In this document: positions 39,150 through 48,744 of the stretch, piece by piece | How the letters are laid out: each line of letters starts with the position of its first letter | Numbering within the stretch: position 1 is the first letter of the stretch | Position numbers and translations under genes: made by a program | NCBI RefSeq assembly: GCF_009711415.1 | Contig: NZ_SMLZ01000088.1 | Span: forward strand, 1-59,299 | Direction: 5' to 3' | Source of the DNA: Roseibium denhamense | GTDB lineage: Bacteria; Pseudomonadota; Alphaproteobacteria; Rhizobiales; Stappiaceae | DNA: 59,299 nucleotides | The notes under the pieces: model-generated | What the model saw: only the letters and a program-made list of their open reading frames with translations | Databases searched by the model: none | Told to the model about the DNA's origin: nothing

Positions 39150-40154
39150 CTAAAGGGCAATCCACTTTCCCTGATCCGCTGATGCAAATAAGGCATCCAG
39201 GATTTTCATGTTCTGCACGGCATCCGCCGCTTCGAATTCAAGTGGTGCGGTACCGAGAACCGCGCCGCCGAAGACGTCGATCAATTCGCCGTATTGGTCG
39301 CAGGGCGCAAGGATGTGCGATTGCATGGAAGCATCACCAAGCAGCGAGCCATCGTCCAGCCGGACCTGCACCGCCTCCCCTTGCGGAGCGTTCACCGGAA
39401 TAACAATCTCAAGCCGCTTCTTGGTGCCCACGACGTGAAACCGCTGATAGGCGGTCAACTGGGTCGAAACGACGAAATTCAGGTGGCGGCCATTGCCAAA
39501 ATCCAGAAGTGCGCTTGTAAGCCGGTCGGTCCCAAACTCCGGATCCTTGTCGATAAGGGAAACCACACACTGAGGCTCGGCTTCGAAAAAATACCGGCCC
39601 GCCAGCATTGTATAACAACCAATATCAAGCAGGGCACCGCCGCCAATATCTGCCCGATTGCGGATATTGCCTGGATCGTCGTTGAAGTAGCTGAAGAAGC
39701 ACTGGATGGCCTTCACCTCACCGAGCTCTCCCGACCGGATGATGTCGCGCGCCTTGATCCATTGCGGATGGGCCCGCACCATAAATGCCTCCGCCACGAG
39801 CTTGTCTTTGGGAAGCTCCAAAAGCTGACGGGCTTCAGCTTCGGTCAAGGCGATGGGTTTCTCGCAAAGGACATGCTTGCCAGCCTGAACGGCCTGAATG
39901 GTAAGCGGCACATGGAGATGGTTTGGCAGCGGATTATAGATGGCATCGATATCAGGATCTGAGAGCAGCTCCTCATAGGATCCGTAAGCCTTTTCAATGC
40001 CGAGCGCGTCCGCAGCCTCTTTTGCCCTTTGCAGATCACGCGAGGCGATTGCAGCTGCAACACCGGTTCTGGAGCCCTTGATGCCGGGGATGACTTTCTC
40101 GCGGCCGATTTTCGCCGTTGAAAGGATTCCCCAGCGCACTTTCCGATCACTCAT
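39150..40154 (-). CDS. Gfo/Idh/MocA family NAD(P)-dependent oxidoreductase
   Basis: A 334-residue sugar or inositol dehydrogenase-type enzyme. The Rossmann start is WGILSTAKIGREKVIPGI, and the family motif CEKPIAL holds the catalytic lysine. DIGCYTMLAGRYFF carries the second conserved region (G..D..CY). No sugar transport or catabolic gene is beside it, so the substrate is open. It starts with ATG at 40154. Confidence 0.9.
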   Translation of the reverse strand: MSDRKVRWGILSTAKIGREKVIPGIKGSRTGVAAAIASRDLQRAKEAADALGIEKAYGSYEELLSDPDIDAIYNPLPNHLHVPLTIQAVQAGKHVLCEKPIALTEAEARQLLELPKDKLVAEAFMVRAHPQWIKARDIIRSGELGEVKAIQCFFSYFNDDPGNIRNRADIGGGALLDIGCYTMLAGRYFFEAEPQCVVSLIDKDPEFGTDRLTSALLDFGNGRHLNFVVSTQLTAYQRFHVVGTKKRLEIVIPVNAPQGEAVQVRLDDGSLLGDASMQSHILAPCDQYGELIDVFGGAVLGTAPLEFEAADAVQNMKILDALFASADQGKWIAL

Positions 40155-40359
40155 TCATTGACCCCGCTCATGTTCGGTCCCACGTCCGTCCTTCAGTGAG
40201 TTTTCTCGCATGAGCATATGCATACATCCCGCAGCTGCAGCCGCAAGGGCTCCAGGAACGGAGCCGGACATTTCAGCAGCGCACGCTCACAGGCGCCGCC
40301 CCAAAAACATCAGGTGGCGGCCGACTTCACTGCGGCAAACGGGAGGTACAAGCGGGCAT

Positions 40360-40389
40360 ATGACCAAGCGCTTTTGAACACTTGGTCAT
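40360..40389. repeat. 30-bp inverted repeat, possible operator or terminator
   Basis: ATGACCAAG and CTTGGTCAT form a perfect 9-bp inverted repeat with a 12-base centre. It lies between the end of ppk2 and the start of the oxidoreductase gene. No T run follows, so a protein-binding site is as likely as a terminator. Confidence 0.4.
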
Positions 40390-40413
40390 GCAAATGCGCG
40401 CCCCTGTGATCCG

Positions 40414-41320
40414 TCAGTATTTCTCCGGAACGTACAGATGCTCCGGAAGCACCTTACGCTCATAATCAGGATTAAAACGGCGCTCCGGCAAGGTGATCGG
40501 ATCATGCGGCACTTCTTCATACGGCATCATCGACAACAGATGACTGATGCAGTTAAGCCGGGCGCGTTTCTTGTCGTTGCCTTCAACGATGAACCAGGGC
40601 GCTTCCGGAATGTTCGTGCGTTCGAAAGTGTCTTCTTTGGCCTTTGTGTAGTCTTCCCAGCGCACACGGGACTGAAGGTCCATTGGGGAGAGCTTCCACT
40701 GTTTCAAAGGGTCGTGGATCCGCATCAAGAAGCGCAGCTGCTGCTCTTCGTCAGTGATGGAGAACCAGTACTTGATTAGGCGGATGCCGGACCGGACCAA
40801 CATGCGCTCAAACTCGGGCACGTCATTGAAGAACTGCTCGACCTGATCTTCGGTCGCAAACCCCATGACCCGCTCGACGCCGGAGCGGTTGTACCAGGAG
40901 CGGTCGAAGAGAACCATTTCCCCCGGCTGCAGGTAAATGCGGAACGTAGCGCTGAAAGTACCATTGGCTTTTTTCGCGCTCGGTCGGCGCGGGAAGTGCA
41001 ACAACACGGGCAACCCGCGGATTGAGGCGCTGCGTAATGCGCTTGATAACCCCGCCTTTGCCGGCGGCATCGCGGCCTTCGAATACCACCACGACCTTTT
41101 CACCGGTGTGCTGGACCCAGTCTTGCAGCTTTACAAGCTCGGCCTGCAACCGCAGCAACTCGTGAAAATAGACCTTCCGGTCAATTTCCGACTTGTGCTT
41201 TTTGTCAGCGATGAATGCGAGATCTTTCGCAATCAGAAGATCGTCGATCTCCTGTTCGATTTCCTCATCGAGGCTATCGGCCCACTCGGCCTCTACCCAG
41301 GTCTTGGCGTCTTCAGTCAT
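40414..41320 (-). pseudogene. ppk2: Polyphosphate kinase 2 (frame broken by one extra base)
   Basis: PPK2 moves phosphate between polyphosphate and nucleoside di- or triphosphates. The N-terminal frame has Walker [11 protein letters not shown] and [14 protein letters not shown]; the C-terminal frame continues with [20 protein letters not shown] and RWEDYTKAKEDTF. The two frames meet at a run of five C (plus strand 40920-40924). Removing one base restores a normal 301-residue class I PPK2 with both Walker motifs. The ATG at 41320 follows AGAGGA. I list it as broken as read; a sequencing indel is the likely cause. Confidence 0.9.
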
Positions 41321-41490
41321 CCGCGCATCCTCTATTCTGCTTTTGGGGCCGCAACAGTGCGAGCCAGCACCATATGCCGTCCAACCCGTTTGAACCATGA
41401 GCCATGACAAACAGGTGACAAAACGGGCTTATCCCTTTTCTGTCAGCAGCCTCCCACACACTCACAGAATGCACGGGACGAAAGTTCTTG

Positions 41491-41512
41491 TAAATGAATG
41501 ATCGTTCATTTA
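41491..41512. promoter_or_regulatory. Palindromic operator of the leucine-degradation operon
   Basis: TAAATGAA-TGATCG-TTCATTTA is a near-perfect 22-bp palindrome with 8-bp arms, 22 bases before the TetR-family gene. A TTCTTG box directly before it and TTTATT at its end would place it in the spacer of a promoter. This is the expected position for a TetR-type repressor site and implies autoregulation of the whole operon. Confidence 0.75.
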
Positions 41513-41534
41513 TTTATTGTGTTAGGAGGACGAG

Positions 41535-42164
41535 ATGGCGGCTCAAGACACAAAGGTGCAGACCCGTGCAAAAGGCCAAGCGACGGCGGACCGTGTCCGG
41601 GCTGCCGCGATGAAGCGTTTTGCCCAGGCTGGCTATGCCGCGGTGTCCATGCGCGAAATCGCGTCTGATGTCGGTGTCCGGCCCGGCGCGCTCTACAATC
41701 ACTTCCAGACGAAGCAGGATATCTTAAACGACCTGATGCTCGGCCATATGGCCCAGCTGCTGGATGCCTGGGAAACCGCCGACTTTCCCGATCATATGGA
41801 CGCCCTGGAGAGGTTTGTGCGGTTTCACGTCCGCTATCACCTAGAGCGCGCCGATGAAGTGTTCATTTCGTATATGGAACTGCGCAATCTCGAGCCGGAC
41901 AACTTCGAAACCATCGAGACCGAGCGGCGCAAATATGAAGCGATCCTGACGGAGATCCTGGAAAAGGGCGCTCAGGATGGACGTTACACGCCCGAGCACC
42001 CGAAAGTCACAACCCGGGCGATCATCGCGATGCTTACGGGGATCCCGGCATGGTTCCGCGAAAGCGGCCCACTGAGCAAATCCGACATTGAAGATCACTA
42101 TGTGAACCTGGTGCAGAACGCAGTCCTGCGGGCACCGGGGCAATCCCCAAGGGAGACTGGATGA
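41535..42164 (+). CDS. TetR/AcrR family transcriptional regulator
   Basis: A 209-residue repressor. The N-terminal helix-turn-helix (about 17-63, with [19 protein letters not shown]) is standard, and a helical ligand-binding domain follows. It starts behind TTAGGAGG and ends one base before mccB, so it is the first gene of the leucine-degradation operon. By position it likely senses an acyl-CoA intermediate and binds the palindrome at 41491-41512. Confidence 0.93.
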   Translation: MAAQDTKVQTRAKGQATADRVRAAAMKRFAQAGYAAVSMREIASDVGVRPGALYNHFQTKQDILNDLMLGHMAQLLDAWETADFPDHMDALERFVRFHVRYHLERADEVFISYMELRNLEPDNFETIETERRKYEAILTEILEKGAQDGRYTPEHPKVTTRAIIAMLTGIPAWFRESGPLSKSDIEDHYVNLVQNAVLRAPGQSPRETG

Positions 42165-42165
42165 C

Positions 42166-43773
42166 ATGAGCATCCTGAAATCGAGCCTATCGCCCAAGAG
42201 TGCCGAGTTCGCCGCCAACGTGGAAGCCCACGGAAAAGCCATGGCCGAGATCAAGGCCGCCGCCCAGGCCGCGCTGGACAGCGGCGGTCAAGCGGCCCGC
42301 GACCGGCATGTGTCCCGAGGCAAGATCCTCCCGCGTGAGCGCGTATCGCGTTTACTTGATCCAGGGTCTCCCTTCCTGGAAGTCGGAATGCTTGCAGCGC
42401 ACGACATGTATGACGGCGCGGCTCCTGCAGCTGGCATGATCGCAGGCATTGGCCGGGTCGAGGGCCAGGAAGTGATGATCCTTGCAAATGATGCAACGGT
42501 GAAAGGCGGCACTTACTATCCGCTGTCGGTCAAGAAACATCTGCGGGCTCAGGAAATTGCCGAGCAGAACAACCTGCCCTGCGTTTATCTGGTCGACAGC
42601 GGCGGGGCGAACCTGCCCAATCAGGACGAAGTCTTCCCGGACCGGGACCATTTCGGCCGGATTTTCTTCAATCAGGCCAACATGTCTGCCAAGGGCATTG
42701 CCCAGATCGCCGTTGTCATGGGGTCTTGCACGGCAGGCGGAGCCTATGTTCCGGCCATGTCCGATGAGACGATTATCGTCAAAAACCAGGGCACGATATT
42801 CCTTGCCGGTCCTCCGCTGGTGAAAGCGGCAACCGGAGAAGAGGTTTCGGCGGAAGACCTGGGCGGCGGCGATGTCCATACCCGTCTGTCAGGCGTCGCT
42901 GATCACCTTGCGCGGGACGATGCCCATGCGCTGGCACTTGCCCGCCGGTCCATCGCGAGCCTCAACCGTGAAAAGGTCATGGATGTTGTGGTCCAGGCGT
43001 CTGAGGATCCTCTTTATGACCCGGATGAAATCCTCGGTGTCGTCCCCGCCGATCTCAAGACCCCCTACGACATCCGGGAGGTAATCGCCCGGGTGGTCGA
43101 CGGGTCCCGCTTTGACGAATTCAAGGCCCGCTACGGCACAACACTCGTCTGCGGATTTGCCCATATTCACGGCATGCCGGTCGGCATTATCGCAAACAAC
43201 GGAGTTCTCTTCTCCGAAAGCGCGGTCAAGGGTGCCCACTTTGTCGAGCTCTGCTCTCAGCGTAAGGTGCCTTTGGTCTTCTTGCAGAATATCACCGGCT
43301 TTATGGTCGGCCAGAAATACGAAAGCGGCGGGATCGCTAAAGATGGTGCCAAGCTGGTGACCGCTGTTGCCACCACGAAGGTTACGAAAATCACCATGCT
43401 GGTTGGCGGGTCTTTTGGGGCCGGAAACTACGGCATGTGCGGCCGCGCCTATTCGCCCCGCTTCCTGTGGACCTGGCCAAACTCGCGCATCTCGGTGATG
43501 GGCGGCGAACAGGCAGCTGGTGTTCTGGCAACCGTGCGCCGTGATGGCATCGAACGGAAAGGCGGATCCTGGACAAGCGAAGAAGAAGCGGCCTTCAAAC
43601 AACCTGTCATTGACCAGTTCGAGGAACAGGGACACCCGCTCTACGCAACCGCGCGGCTCTGGGATGACGGCATCATCGACCCGCGCAAGACACGGGACAT
43701 TTTGGGTCTTTCCCTGTCGGCGGCACTCAACGCCCCGATCGAAGACACCAAATTTGGCCTGTTCCGGATGTGA
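42166..43773 (+). CDS. mccB: Methylcrotonoyl-CoA carboxylase carboxyltransferase (beta) subunit
   Basis: Carboxyltransferase that moves CO2 from biotin onto 3-methylcrotonyl-CoA in leucine breakdown. The 535-residue length and segments such as [20 protein letters not shown] and [20 protein letters not shown] are typical of MCC beta rather than propionyl-CoA carboxylase. The other subunit (mccA), HMG-CoA lyase and methylglutaconyl-CoA hydratase follow in the same operon, which settles the substrate. Confidence 0.95.
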   Translation: MSILKSSLSPKSAEFAANVEAHGKAMAEIKAAAQAALDSGGQAARDRHVSRGKILPRERVSRLLDPGSPFLEVGMLAAHDMYDGAAPAAGMIAGIGRVEGQEVMILANDATVKGGTYYPLSVKKHLRAQEIAEQNNLPCVYLVDSGGANLPNQDEVFPDRDHFGRIFFNQANMSAKGIAQIAVVMGSCTAGGAYVPAMSDETIIVKNQGTIFLAGPPLVKAATGEEVSAEDLGGGDVHTRLSGVADHLARDDAHALALARRSIASLNREKVMDVVVQASEDPLYDPDEILGVVPADLKTPYDIREVIARVVDGSRFDEFKARYGTTLVCGFAHIHGMPVGIIANNGVLFSESAVKGAHFVELCSQRKVPLVFLQNITGFMVGQKYESGGIAKDGAKLVTAVATTKVTKITMLVGGSFGAGNYGMCGRAYSPRFLWTWPNSRISVMGGEQAAGVLATVRRDGIERKGGSWTSEEEAAFKQPVIDQFEEQGHPLYATARLWDDGIIDPRKTRDILGLSLSAALNAPIEDTKFGLFRM

Positions 43774-43777
43774 TGTG

Positions 43778-44188
43778 ATGAATCTCGAAATCCTCAAACA
43801 AAAATATCCAGGCGCCGAGACCTTCAAATTCGGTGACAGCCCAGCTCTCTCTGCTGAGCTTATTGCGCTTGTCCGGGACGGCAAAAAGACTGCGACTTGC
43901 GGAGCTTTGCGAGGCTTTCAAGAGGGCGGCGAAGCCATGCCCGTTGTAGGGCGCACGGATATTGCGCTCAACTGGGACGGTACACCCGCCATCGTGATCG
44001 AAACTGTCGAAGTGACCACCCGTCGCTTCCGTGATGTGGACGTGAAGTTTGCACTGGCGGAAGGGGAAAACGACACGCTCGAAGGCTGGCAAAAAGATCA
44101 CCAAAGCTATTTCGAGCGAAACGGCGGTTTTGATCCGGACATGATGCTCGTTTGCGAACGTTTCCGACTGATCGAGGACCTCAAATGA
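43778..44188 (+). CDS. ASCH domain-containing protein
   Basis: A 136-residue protein of the ASCH fold (related to PUA), with AELIALVRDGKKTATCGALR near the start and GWQKDHQSYFERNGGF at the end. Members bind RNA or hydrolyse modified nucleosides such as N4-acetylcytidine. It is placed four bases after mccB and overlaps the next gene by ATGA, so it is truly inside the leucine operon, although no link to leucine metabolism is known. Confidence 0.9.
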   Translation: MNLEILKQKYPGAETFKFGDSPALSAELIALVRDGKKTATCGALRGFQEGGEAMPVVGRTDIALNWDGTPAIVIETVEVTTRRFRDVDVKFALAEGENDTLEGWQKDHQSYFERNGGFDPDMMLVCERFRLIEDLK

Positions 44189-45012
44189 CCTGGCAAACGC
44201 CTGAAACCTTTAACTTTGAGGGCCACACAATTCGTTGGGGCGCAATCGGCGAAGGCGCGCCGCTGATCCTGATGCATGGAACCCCGTTCTGGTCCTACGA
44301 ATGGTCACGCCTGGCACCGCTGCTCGCAACGGAACACAAGGTCTATTTTTATGACATGCTCGGGTATGGCAATTCCGACCGGCCAAACGCTGACGTGTCG
44401 CTTGGAATTCAGAACCGGTTGTTTGCGGCGCTTGTCTCCTATTGGAAAGTGGAAAGACCAGACGTTGTAGCCCATGATTTTGGTGGCGCCACGGCTCTGC
44501 GTGCACACCTAATTGACGGCGTCGATTACAACAGTCTGACGTTAATCGACCCCGTAGCTGTGCGTCCGTGGGGCTCGCCCCTTGTCCAGCATGTCAAACA
44601 CCATGAAGCAGCTTTCTCGGGCATGCCGGGCTACATGCATGAGGCTATTCTTCCCGCCTACCTGCAATCGGCCATGAAGAAAACAGCGACAGCGGATACA
44701 CTTGCGCCTTATGCGAACCAATGGATAGGCGTGGAGAAGCAGGCCTCATTTTACCGGCAAATCGCACAGATGGACCAGTGCTACACGGATGAGGTCCAGA
44801 ACCAGTACTCCCTGATCCGCTGTCCGACCCAAATCCTGTGGGGCGAAGATGATGAGTGGATCCCGATTGAACGGGGGCGGGAACTTCATGATCTCATTCC
44901 AGGTTCAAGGTTTGTGACAGTTGCCGGGGCGGGTCACCTCATGCAGGAAGACGCTCCAGAAGCCATCGCCTATTTCGTCCAGTCATTTCTGAATTCAGAA
45001 GGACGCACCTGA
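44185..45012 (+). CDS. Alpha/beta hydrolase with Asp nucleophile (haloalkane dehalogenase / epoxide hydrolase-like)
   Basis: A 275-residue hydrolase. The nucleophile position is D98 in VAHDFGGATALR, not serine. The oxyanion motif is HGTP at 31-34, the acid lies in WGEDDEWIP, and the histidine in GAGHLMQED. Asp nucleophiles occur in haloalkane dehalogenases, haloacetate dehalogenases and epoxide hydrolases. The gene overlaps the ASCH gene before it and mccA after it, so all are co-translated. The natural substrate is unknown. Confidence 0.86.
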   Translation: MTWQTPETFNFEGHTIRWGAIGEGAPLILMHGTPFWSYEWSRLAPLLATEHKVYFYDMLGYGNSDRPNADVSLGIQNRLFAALVSYWKVERPDVVAHDFGGATALRAHLIDGVDYNSLTLIDPVAVRPWGSPLVQHVKHHEAAFSGMPGYMHEAILPAYLQSAMKKTATADTLAPYANQWIGVEKQASFYRQIAQMDQCYTDEVQNQYSLIRCPTQILWGEDDEWIPIERGRELHDLIPGSRFVTVAGAGHLMQEDAPEAIAYFVQSFLNSEGRT

Positions 45013-47009
45013 TGTTCAAGAAAATCCTCATCGCCAACCGTGGCGAGATCGCCTGCCGGGTCATGGAAACAGCCCGCAAGCTTGGCATCAAAACGGTCGC
45101 GGTCTATTCCGACGCGGACGCCTCGGCCAAACATGTTGCCATGGCGGACGAAGCCTACCGGATTGGCCCGGCACCTGTTGCCGAGAGCTATCTTAAGATC
45201 GATGAAATCATCAAGGTATGCCAGCAAAGCGGAGCTCAAGCTGTCCATCCGGGCTATGGGTTTCTCTCTGAAAACCCGGATTTCGTGGACGCGCTGGATG
45301 CGGCCGGTATCACCTTCATTGGCCCAAGCGCCGATGCAATCCGGGCCATGGGTCTGAAGGATGCGGCCAAAGCCCTGATGGAAAAGGCGGGGGTCCCAAT
45401 TGTTCCGGGGTATCACCGGGAGACACAGGACCCTGGGTTCTTAAAAATCCAGGCCGGGAAAATTGGCTATCCTGTTCTGATCAAGGCCCGGGCCGGCGGC
45501 GGCGGCAAGGGAATGCGCCGCGTGGACACAGCCGACGAGTTCATCACAGCTCTTCAGGCGGCCGAGCGGGAAGGCCTTACCAGCTTCGGCGACGGCAGGG
45601 TTCTTATTGAGAAGTATCTGACCAAGCCGCGGCATATCGAAGTACAGGTTTTTGGCGACAATCACGGCAATGCCGTCCATCTGTTCGAGCGCGATTGTTC
45701 TTTGCAACGCCGGCACCAGAAGGTGATCGAAGAGGCCCCGGCCCCGGACATGCCGGAAGAAATGCGCGCGGCCATGGGCGAAGCGGCGGTAAAAGCCGCA
45801 AAGGCCATTGGGTACTCGGGTGCTGGAACGATTGAGTTCATTGCCGACGTATCAGAAGGCCTCCGGTCAGACCGGTTCTATTTCATGGAAATGAACACTA
45901 GGCTACAGGTCGAACACCCGGTGACCGAAATGATCACCGGCGAGGACCTCGTCGAATGGCAGCTCCGGGTCGCCTCCGGCGAGCCGCTTCCGAAAACGCA
46001 AGATGACATTACGTTCTCCGGCTGGGCGTTCGAGGCCCGGCTCTATGCGGAAGATGCTGCAAAAGGGTTCTTGCCCGCAATTGGGACCCTCGATCACCTG
46101 AAACTTCCTGAAGACACCGCCCGGGTCGACAGCGGCGTTCGCTCCGGCGATGAGATATCGCCTTTCTATGACCCGATGATCGCAAAGGTGGTCACCTTCG
46201 GCGGCACGCGCGATGTTGCGCTTGGGAAACTCCTTGCAGCCCTTGAGGCGACAGAAGTGGCGGGGTGCGTCACCAATGCCGGGTTCCTGGCAGCGCTTTG
46301 CCGCCATGAAGGTTTCGCAAAGGGGGACGTCGACACGGGTCTCATCGGGCGCGACCTCGACACATTGATCGAAGAGCCTGCTTTGCCCGATGACGCAATC
46401 GCGCTTGCAGCCCTCACGGCACTCGGGTTGACGAAACCGGCAGGCAGCAACGACCCATTCGACACACTTGCCGGCTGGCGGATCTGGAGCGCCTCACGGC
46501 AATTCGCGCTTCTTGATATCCGGGGTGATCGAATGGACGTAGAGGTGCAGGCGCTTGGAAACCGGCGTTTTTCCGTGCACCTGGAAAACGGCATCAAGAA
46601 CTACACCCTGCTGGAAGCTGCCCAAGGCCGGTACATTTACGAAAGCGATGGCCACCGGGCGTCCGCTGTGGTGATTGAAGGAAAGTCAAACCTGACGGTG
46701 TTCCTCAACGGCAATGCCTACGTGATCGGCCTCCCGGACATGCTGAGTGCGGATGACGAGACCGCAGGTGCAGGCGATCAGCTGATTGCTCCCATGCCTG
46801 GGCTCGTTAAAGTCCTGTCGGCACAAGCCGGTGACAAAGTCAGCAAAGACCAGCCGCTTGTGATCCTTGAAGCCATGAAAATGGAACACACGCTCAAAGC
46901 CCCGCGCGACGGTGTTCTCGGCGAGGTTCTGGTGCGTGAGGGCGACCAGGTAACCGATGGCACGATCCTTCTGGCCCTTGCTGCGGAGGATAGTGATGCT
47001 GCCGCATGA
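45012..47009 (+). CDS. mccA: Methylcrotonoyl-CoA carboxylase biotin-carboxylase (alpha) subunit
   Basis: Carboxylates its own biotin using ATP and bicarbonate. The biotin-carboxylase part has FKKILIANRGEIACRVM, the glycine-rich ATP loop KARAGGGGKGMRR and MNTRLQVEHPVTE. The C-terminal biotinyl domain has EAMKMEHT with the biotinylated K623. The 665-residue length fits MCC alpha. The start shares one base with the preceding stop codon. Confidence 0.95.
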   Translation: MFKKILIANRGEIACRVMETARKLGIKTVAVYSDADASAKHVAMADEAYRIGPAPVAESYLKIDEIIKVCQQSGAQAVHPGYGFLSENPDFVDALDAAGITFIGPSADAIRAMGLKDAAKALMEKAGVPIVPGYHRETQDPGFLKIQAGKIGYPVLIKARAGGGGKGMRRVDTADEFITALQAAEREGLTSFGDGRVLIEKYLTKPRHIEVQVFGDNHGNAVHLFERDCSLQRRHQKVIEEAPAPDMPEEMRAAMGEAAVKAAKAIGYSGAGTIEFIADVSEGLRSDRFYFMEMNTRLQVEHPVTEMITGEDLVEWQLRVASGEPLPKTQDDITFSGWAFEARLYAEDAAKGFLPAIGTLDHLKLPEDTARVDSGVRSGDEISPFYDPMIAKVVTFGGTRDVALGKLLAALEATEVAGCVTNAGFLAALCRHEGFAKGDVDTGLIGRDLDTLIEEPALPDDAIALAALTALGLTKPAGSNDPFDTLAGWRIWSASRQFALLDIRGDRMDVEVQALGNRRFSVHLENGIKNYTLLEAAQGRYIYESDGHRASAVVIEGKSNLTVFLNGNAYVIGLPDMLSADDETAGAGDQLIAPMPGLVKVLSAQAGDKVSKDQPLVILEAMKMEHTLKAPRDGVLGEVLVREGDQVTDGTILLALAAEDSDAAA

Positions 47010-48639
47010 CGCCGGGTCTTATGACGATTTGGCCAGCCGTTTTTCGTGGGAGGTGCCAGAATATTTCAATATCAGCGTAGCGGTCTGCGACGACTGGGCC
47101 GACCGTGCCCCTCACCGGGAAGCCCTGGTTGTCGCGGACGAGGATGGGGACACCGTCAGCTACAGTTATGCCGATCTGAAACAGCTCTCCAATCAGCTTG
47201 CGAATCTTCTCACGGCACGTGGCATTCAACCGGGCGACCGCATTGGGGTCTTGATGCCGCAACGGCTGGAGACAGCCATTGCACATATCGCAGCCTTGAA
47301 GCTCGGGGCCATTTCGATCCCGTTGTTCACTTTATTTGGTGAAGAGGCCTTGGGGTTCCGCCTTGCAAACTCAGGGGCGAAGGCCGTCATTACGGATGCT
47401 GCAGGGGCCGCGAAGCTGGACGGGCTGCGCGACAGCCTTCCCGACCTGGCAACTGTTTTTTGCGCAGATGGTGATCAAGACGGGGCCGAAGATCTCCACA
47501 GTCACATGGCTGGACACGAAGGCACCTTTTCTCCCTTCCAAACACGGGCCGACGATCCGGCGATTATCATCTACACTTCCGGCACCACCGGGCAGCCAAA
47601 AGGCGCCCTTCACGGGCATCGCGTCTTGCTCGGTCACTTGCCCGGTGTCGAAATGAGCCACGATTTCCTCGGCCAGCCAGATGACCGGATCTGGACGCCG
47701 GCAGATTGGGCCTGGATCGGCGGATTGCTCGACGTTCTGATGCCAGCACTTTATCTGGGGGTTCCGGTTGTCGCCTGCCGGTTCAAGAAATTCACGGCAG
47801 AAGCAGCGTTCAAACTGCTGGAAGCGCATAAGATCCGGAACACTTTCCTCCCTCCGACAGCGCTCAAAATGATGCGGCAAGTGCCGGTGCCTGAAACCCA
47901 TTACAAACTGAACCTGAGATCCATTGCCTCTGGAGGCGAAACCCTTGGCGCTGAACTGATTGAGTGGGGGCGCCGGACGTTTGGACTGACGATCAATGAG
48001 TTCTACGGCCAGACCGAATGCAACATGATCGTGTCGAGCTGCCACAAAGTCATGGACGCACGGCCGGGGATTATGGGGCGCCCGGTTCCGGGGCACAATG
48101 TGGCTATTGTCGATGACAACGGAACACCCGTTGCCGATGGAACACTGGGCAACATCGCCGTTGAGCGGCCGGACCCGGTCATGTTCCTCGGATATTGGAA
48201 CAATCCGGATGCAACACGGCAAAAATTTGCGGGCGACTGGCTGCTGACCGGAGACACCGGCATGAAAGACGAAGGCGGCTGGATCCGCTTTGTCGGCCGG
48301 GACGATGATGTCATTACGTCATCCGGCTATCGGATTGGGCCTGGTGAAATCGAGGATTGCCTCATCAAGCACCCGGCTGTCGCACTGGCCGGAGTGGTCG
48401 GCAAACCGGACCCGCAACGGACCGAAATCGTCAAGGCCTTCATCGTGTTGAAGGCTGGTCACGAGCCGGGGGATGCGTTGGCCAAGGAAATCGCGGACTT
48501 CGTCAAGATCCGGCTTGCCGCCCACGAGTATCCGCGCGAGATCGAGTTTGTTGACGCCTTGCCGATGACCACAACCGGCAAAGTCATCCGCCGCGAACTG
48601 CGCACCCGCGCAGCCGATACGAATGGCGATAGGGGATGA
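46996..48639 (+). CDS. AMP-binding acyl-CoA synthetase
   Basis: A 547-residue acyl-CoA ligase. The AMP-binding P-loop is IIYTSGTTGQPKGALHGH, with NEFYGQTECN and the C-terminal TTTGKVIRRELR lysine motif (K is the adenylation lysine). It overlaps mccA by 14 bases. In leucine operons such a ligase would activate isovalerate, methylcrotonate or acetoacetate; the substrate cannot be fixed from the sequence. The ATG at 46996 follows GGAGGA. Confidence 0.9.
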   Translation: MLPHDAGSYDDLASRFSWEVPEYFNISVAVCDDWADRAPHREALVVADEDGDTVSYSYADLKQLSNQLANLLTARGIQPGDRIGVLMPQRLETAIAHIAALKLGAISIPLFTLFGEEALGFRLANSGAKAVITDAAGAAKLDGLRDSLPDLATVFCADGDQDGAEDLHSHMAGHEGTFSPFQTRADDPAIIIYTSGTTGQPKGALHGHRVLLGHLPGVEMSHDFLGQPDDRIWTPADWAWIGGLLDVLMPALYLGVPVVACRFKKFTAEAAFKLLEAHKIRNTFLPPTALKMMRQVPVPETHYKLNLRSIASGGETLGAELIEWGRRTFGLTINEFYGQTECNMIVSSCHKVMDARPGIMGRPVPGHNVAIVDDNGTPVADGTLGNIAVERPDPVMFLGYWNNPDATRQKFAGDWLLTGDTGMKDEGGWIRFVGRDDDVITSSGYRIGPGEIEDCLIKHPAVALAGVVGKPDPQRTEIVKAFIVLKAGHEPGDALAKEIADFVKIRLAAHEYPREIEFVDALPMTTTGKVIRRELRTRAADTNGDRG

Positions 48640-48744
48640 TGAAGGGGAGCGCATCTCCCTGATCGCCATTACCGGATCGAGCCCGGCAAGGGCCGCACGG
48701 AAAAAGAGACTTGAGCCACTGAAACGCAGGTAGAAGACCAAACC

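Noticed and set aside
42889..43884. Long open frame antisense to mccB
   Set aside because: It mirrors a conserved carboxyltransferase and has no start signal or known domain.
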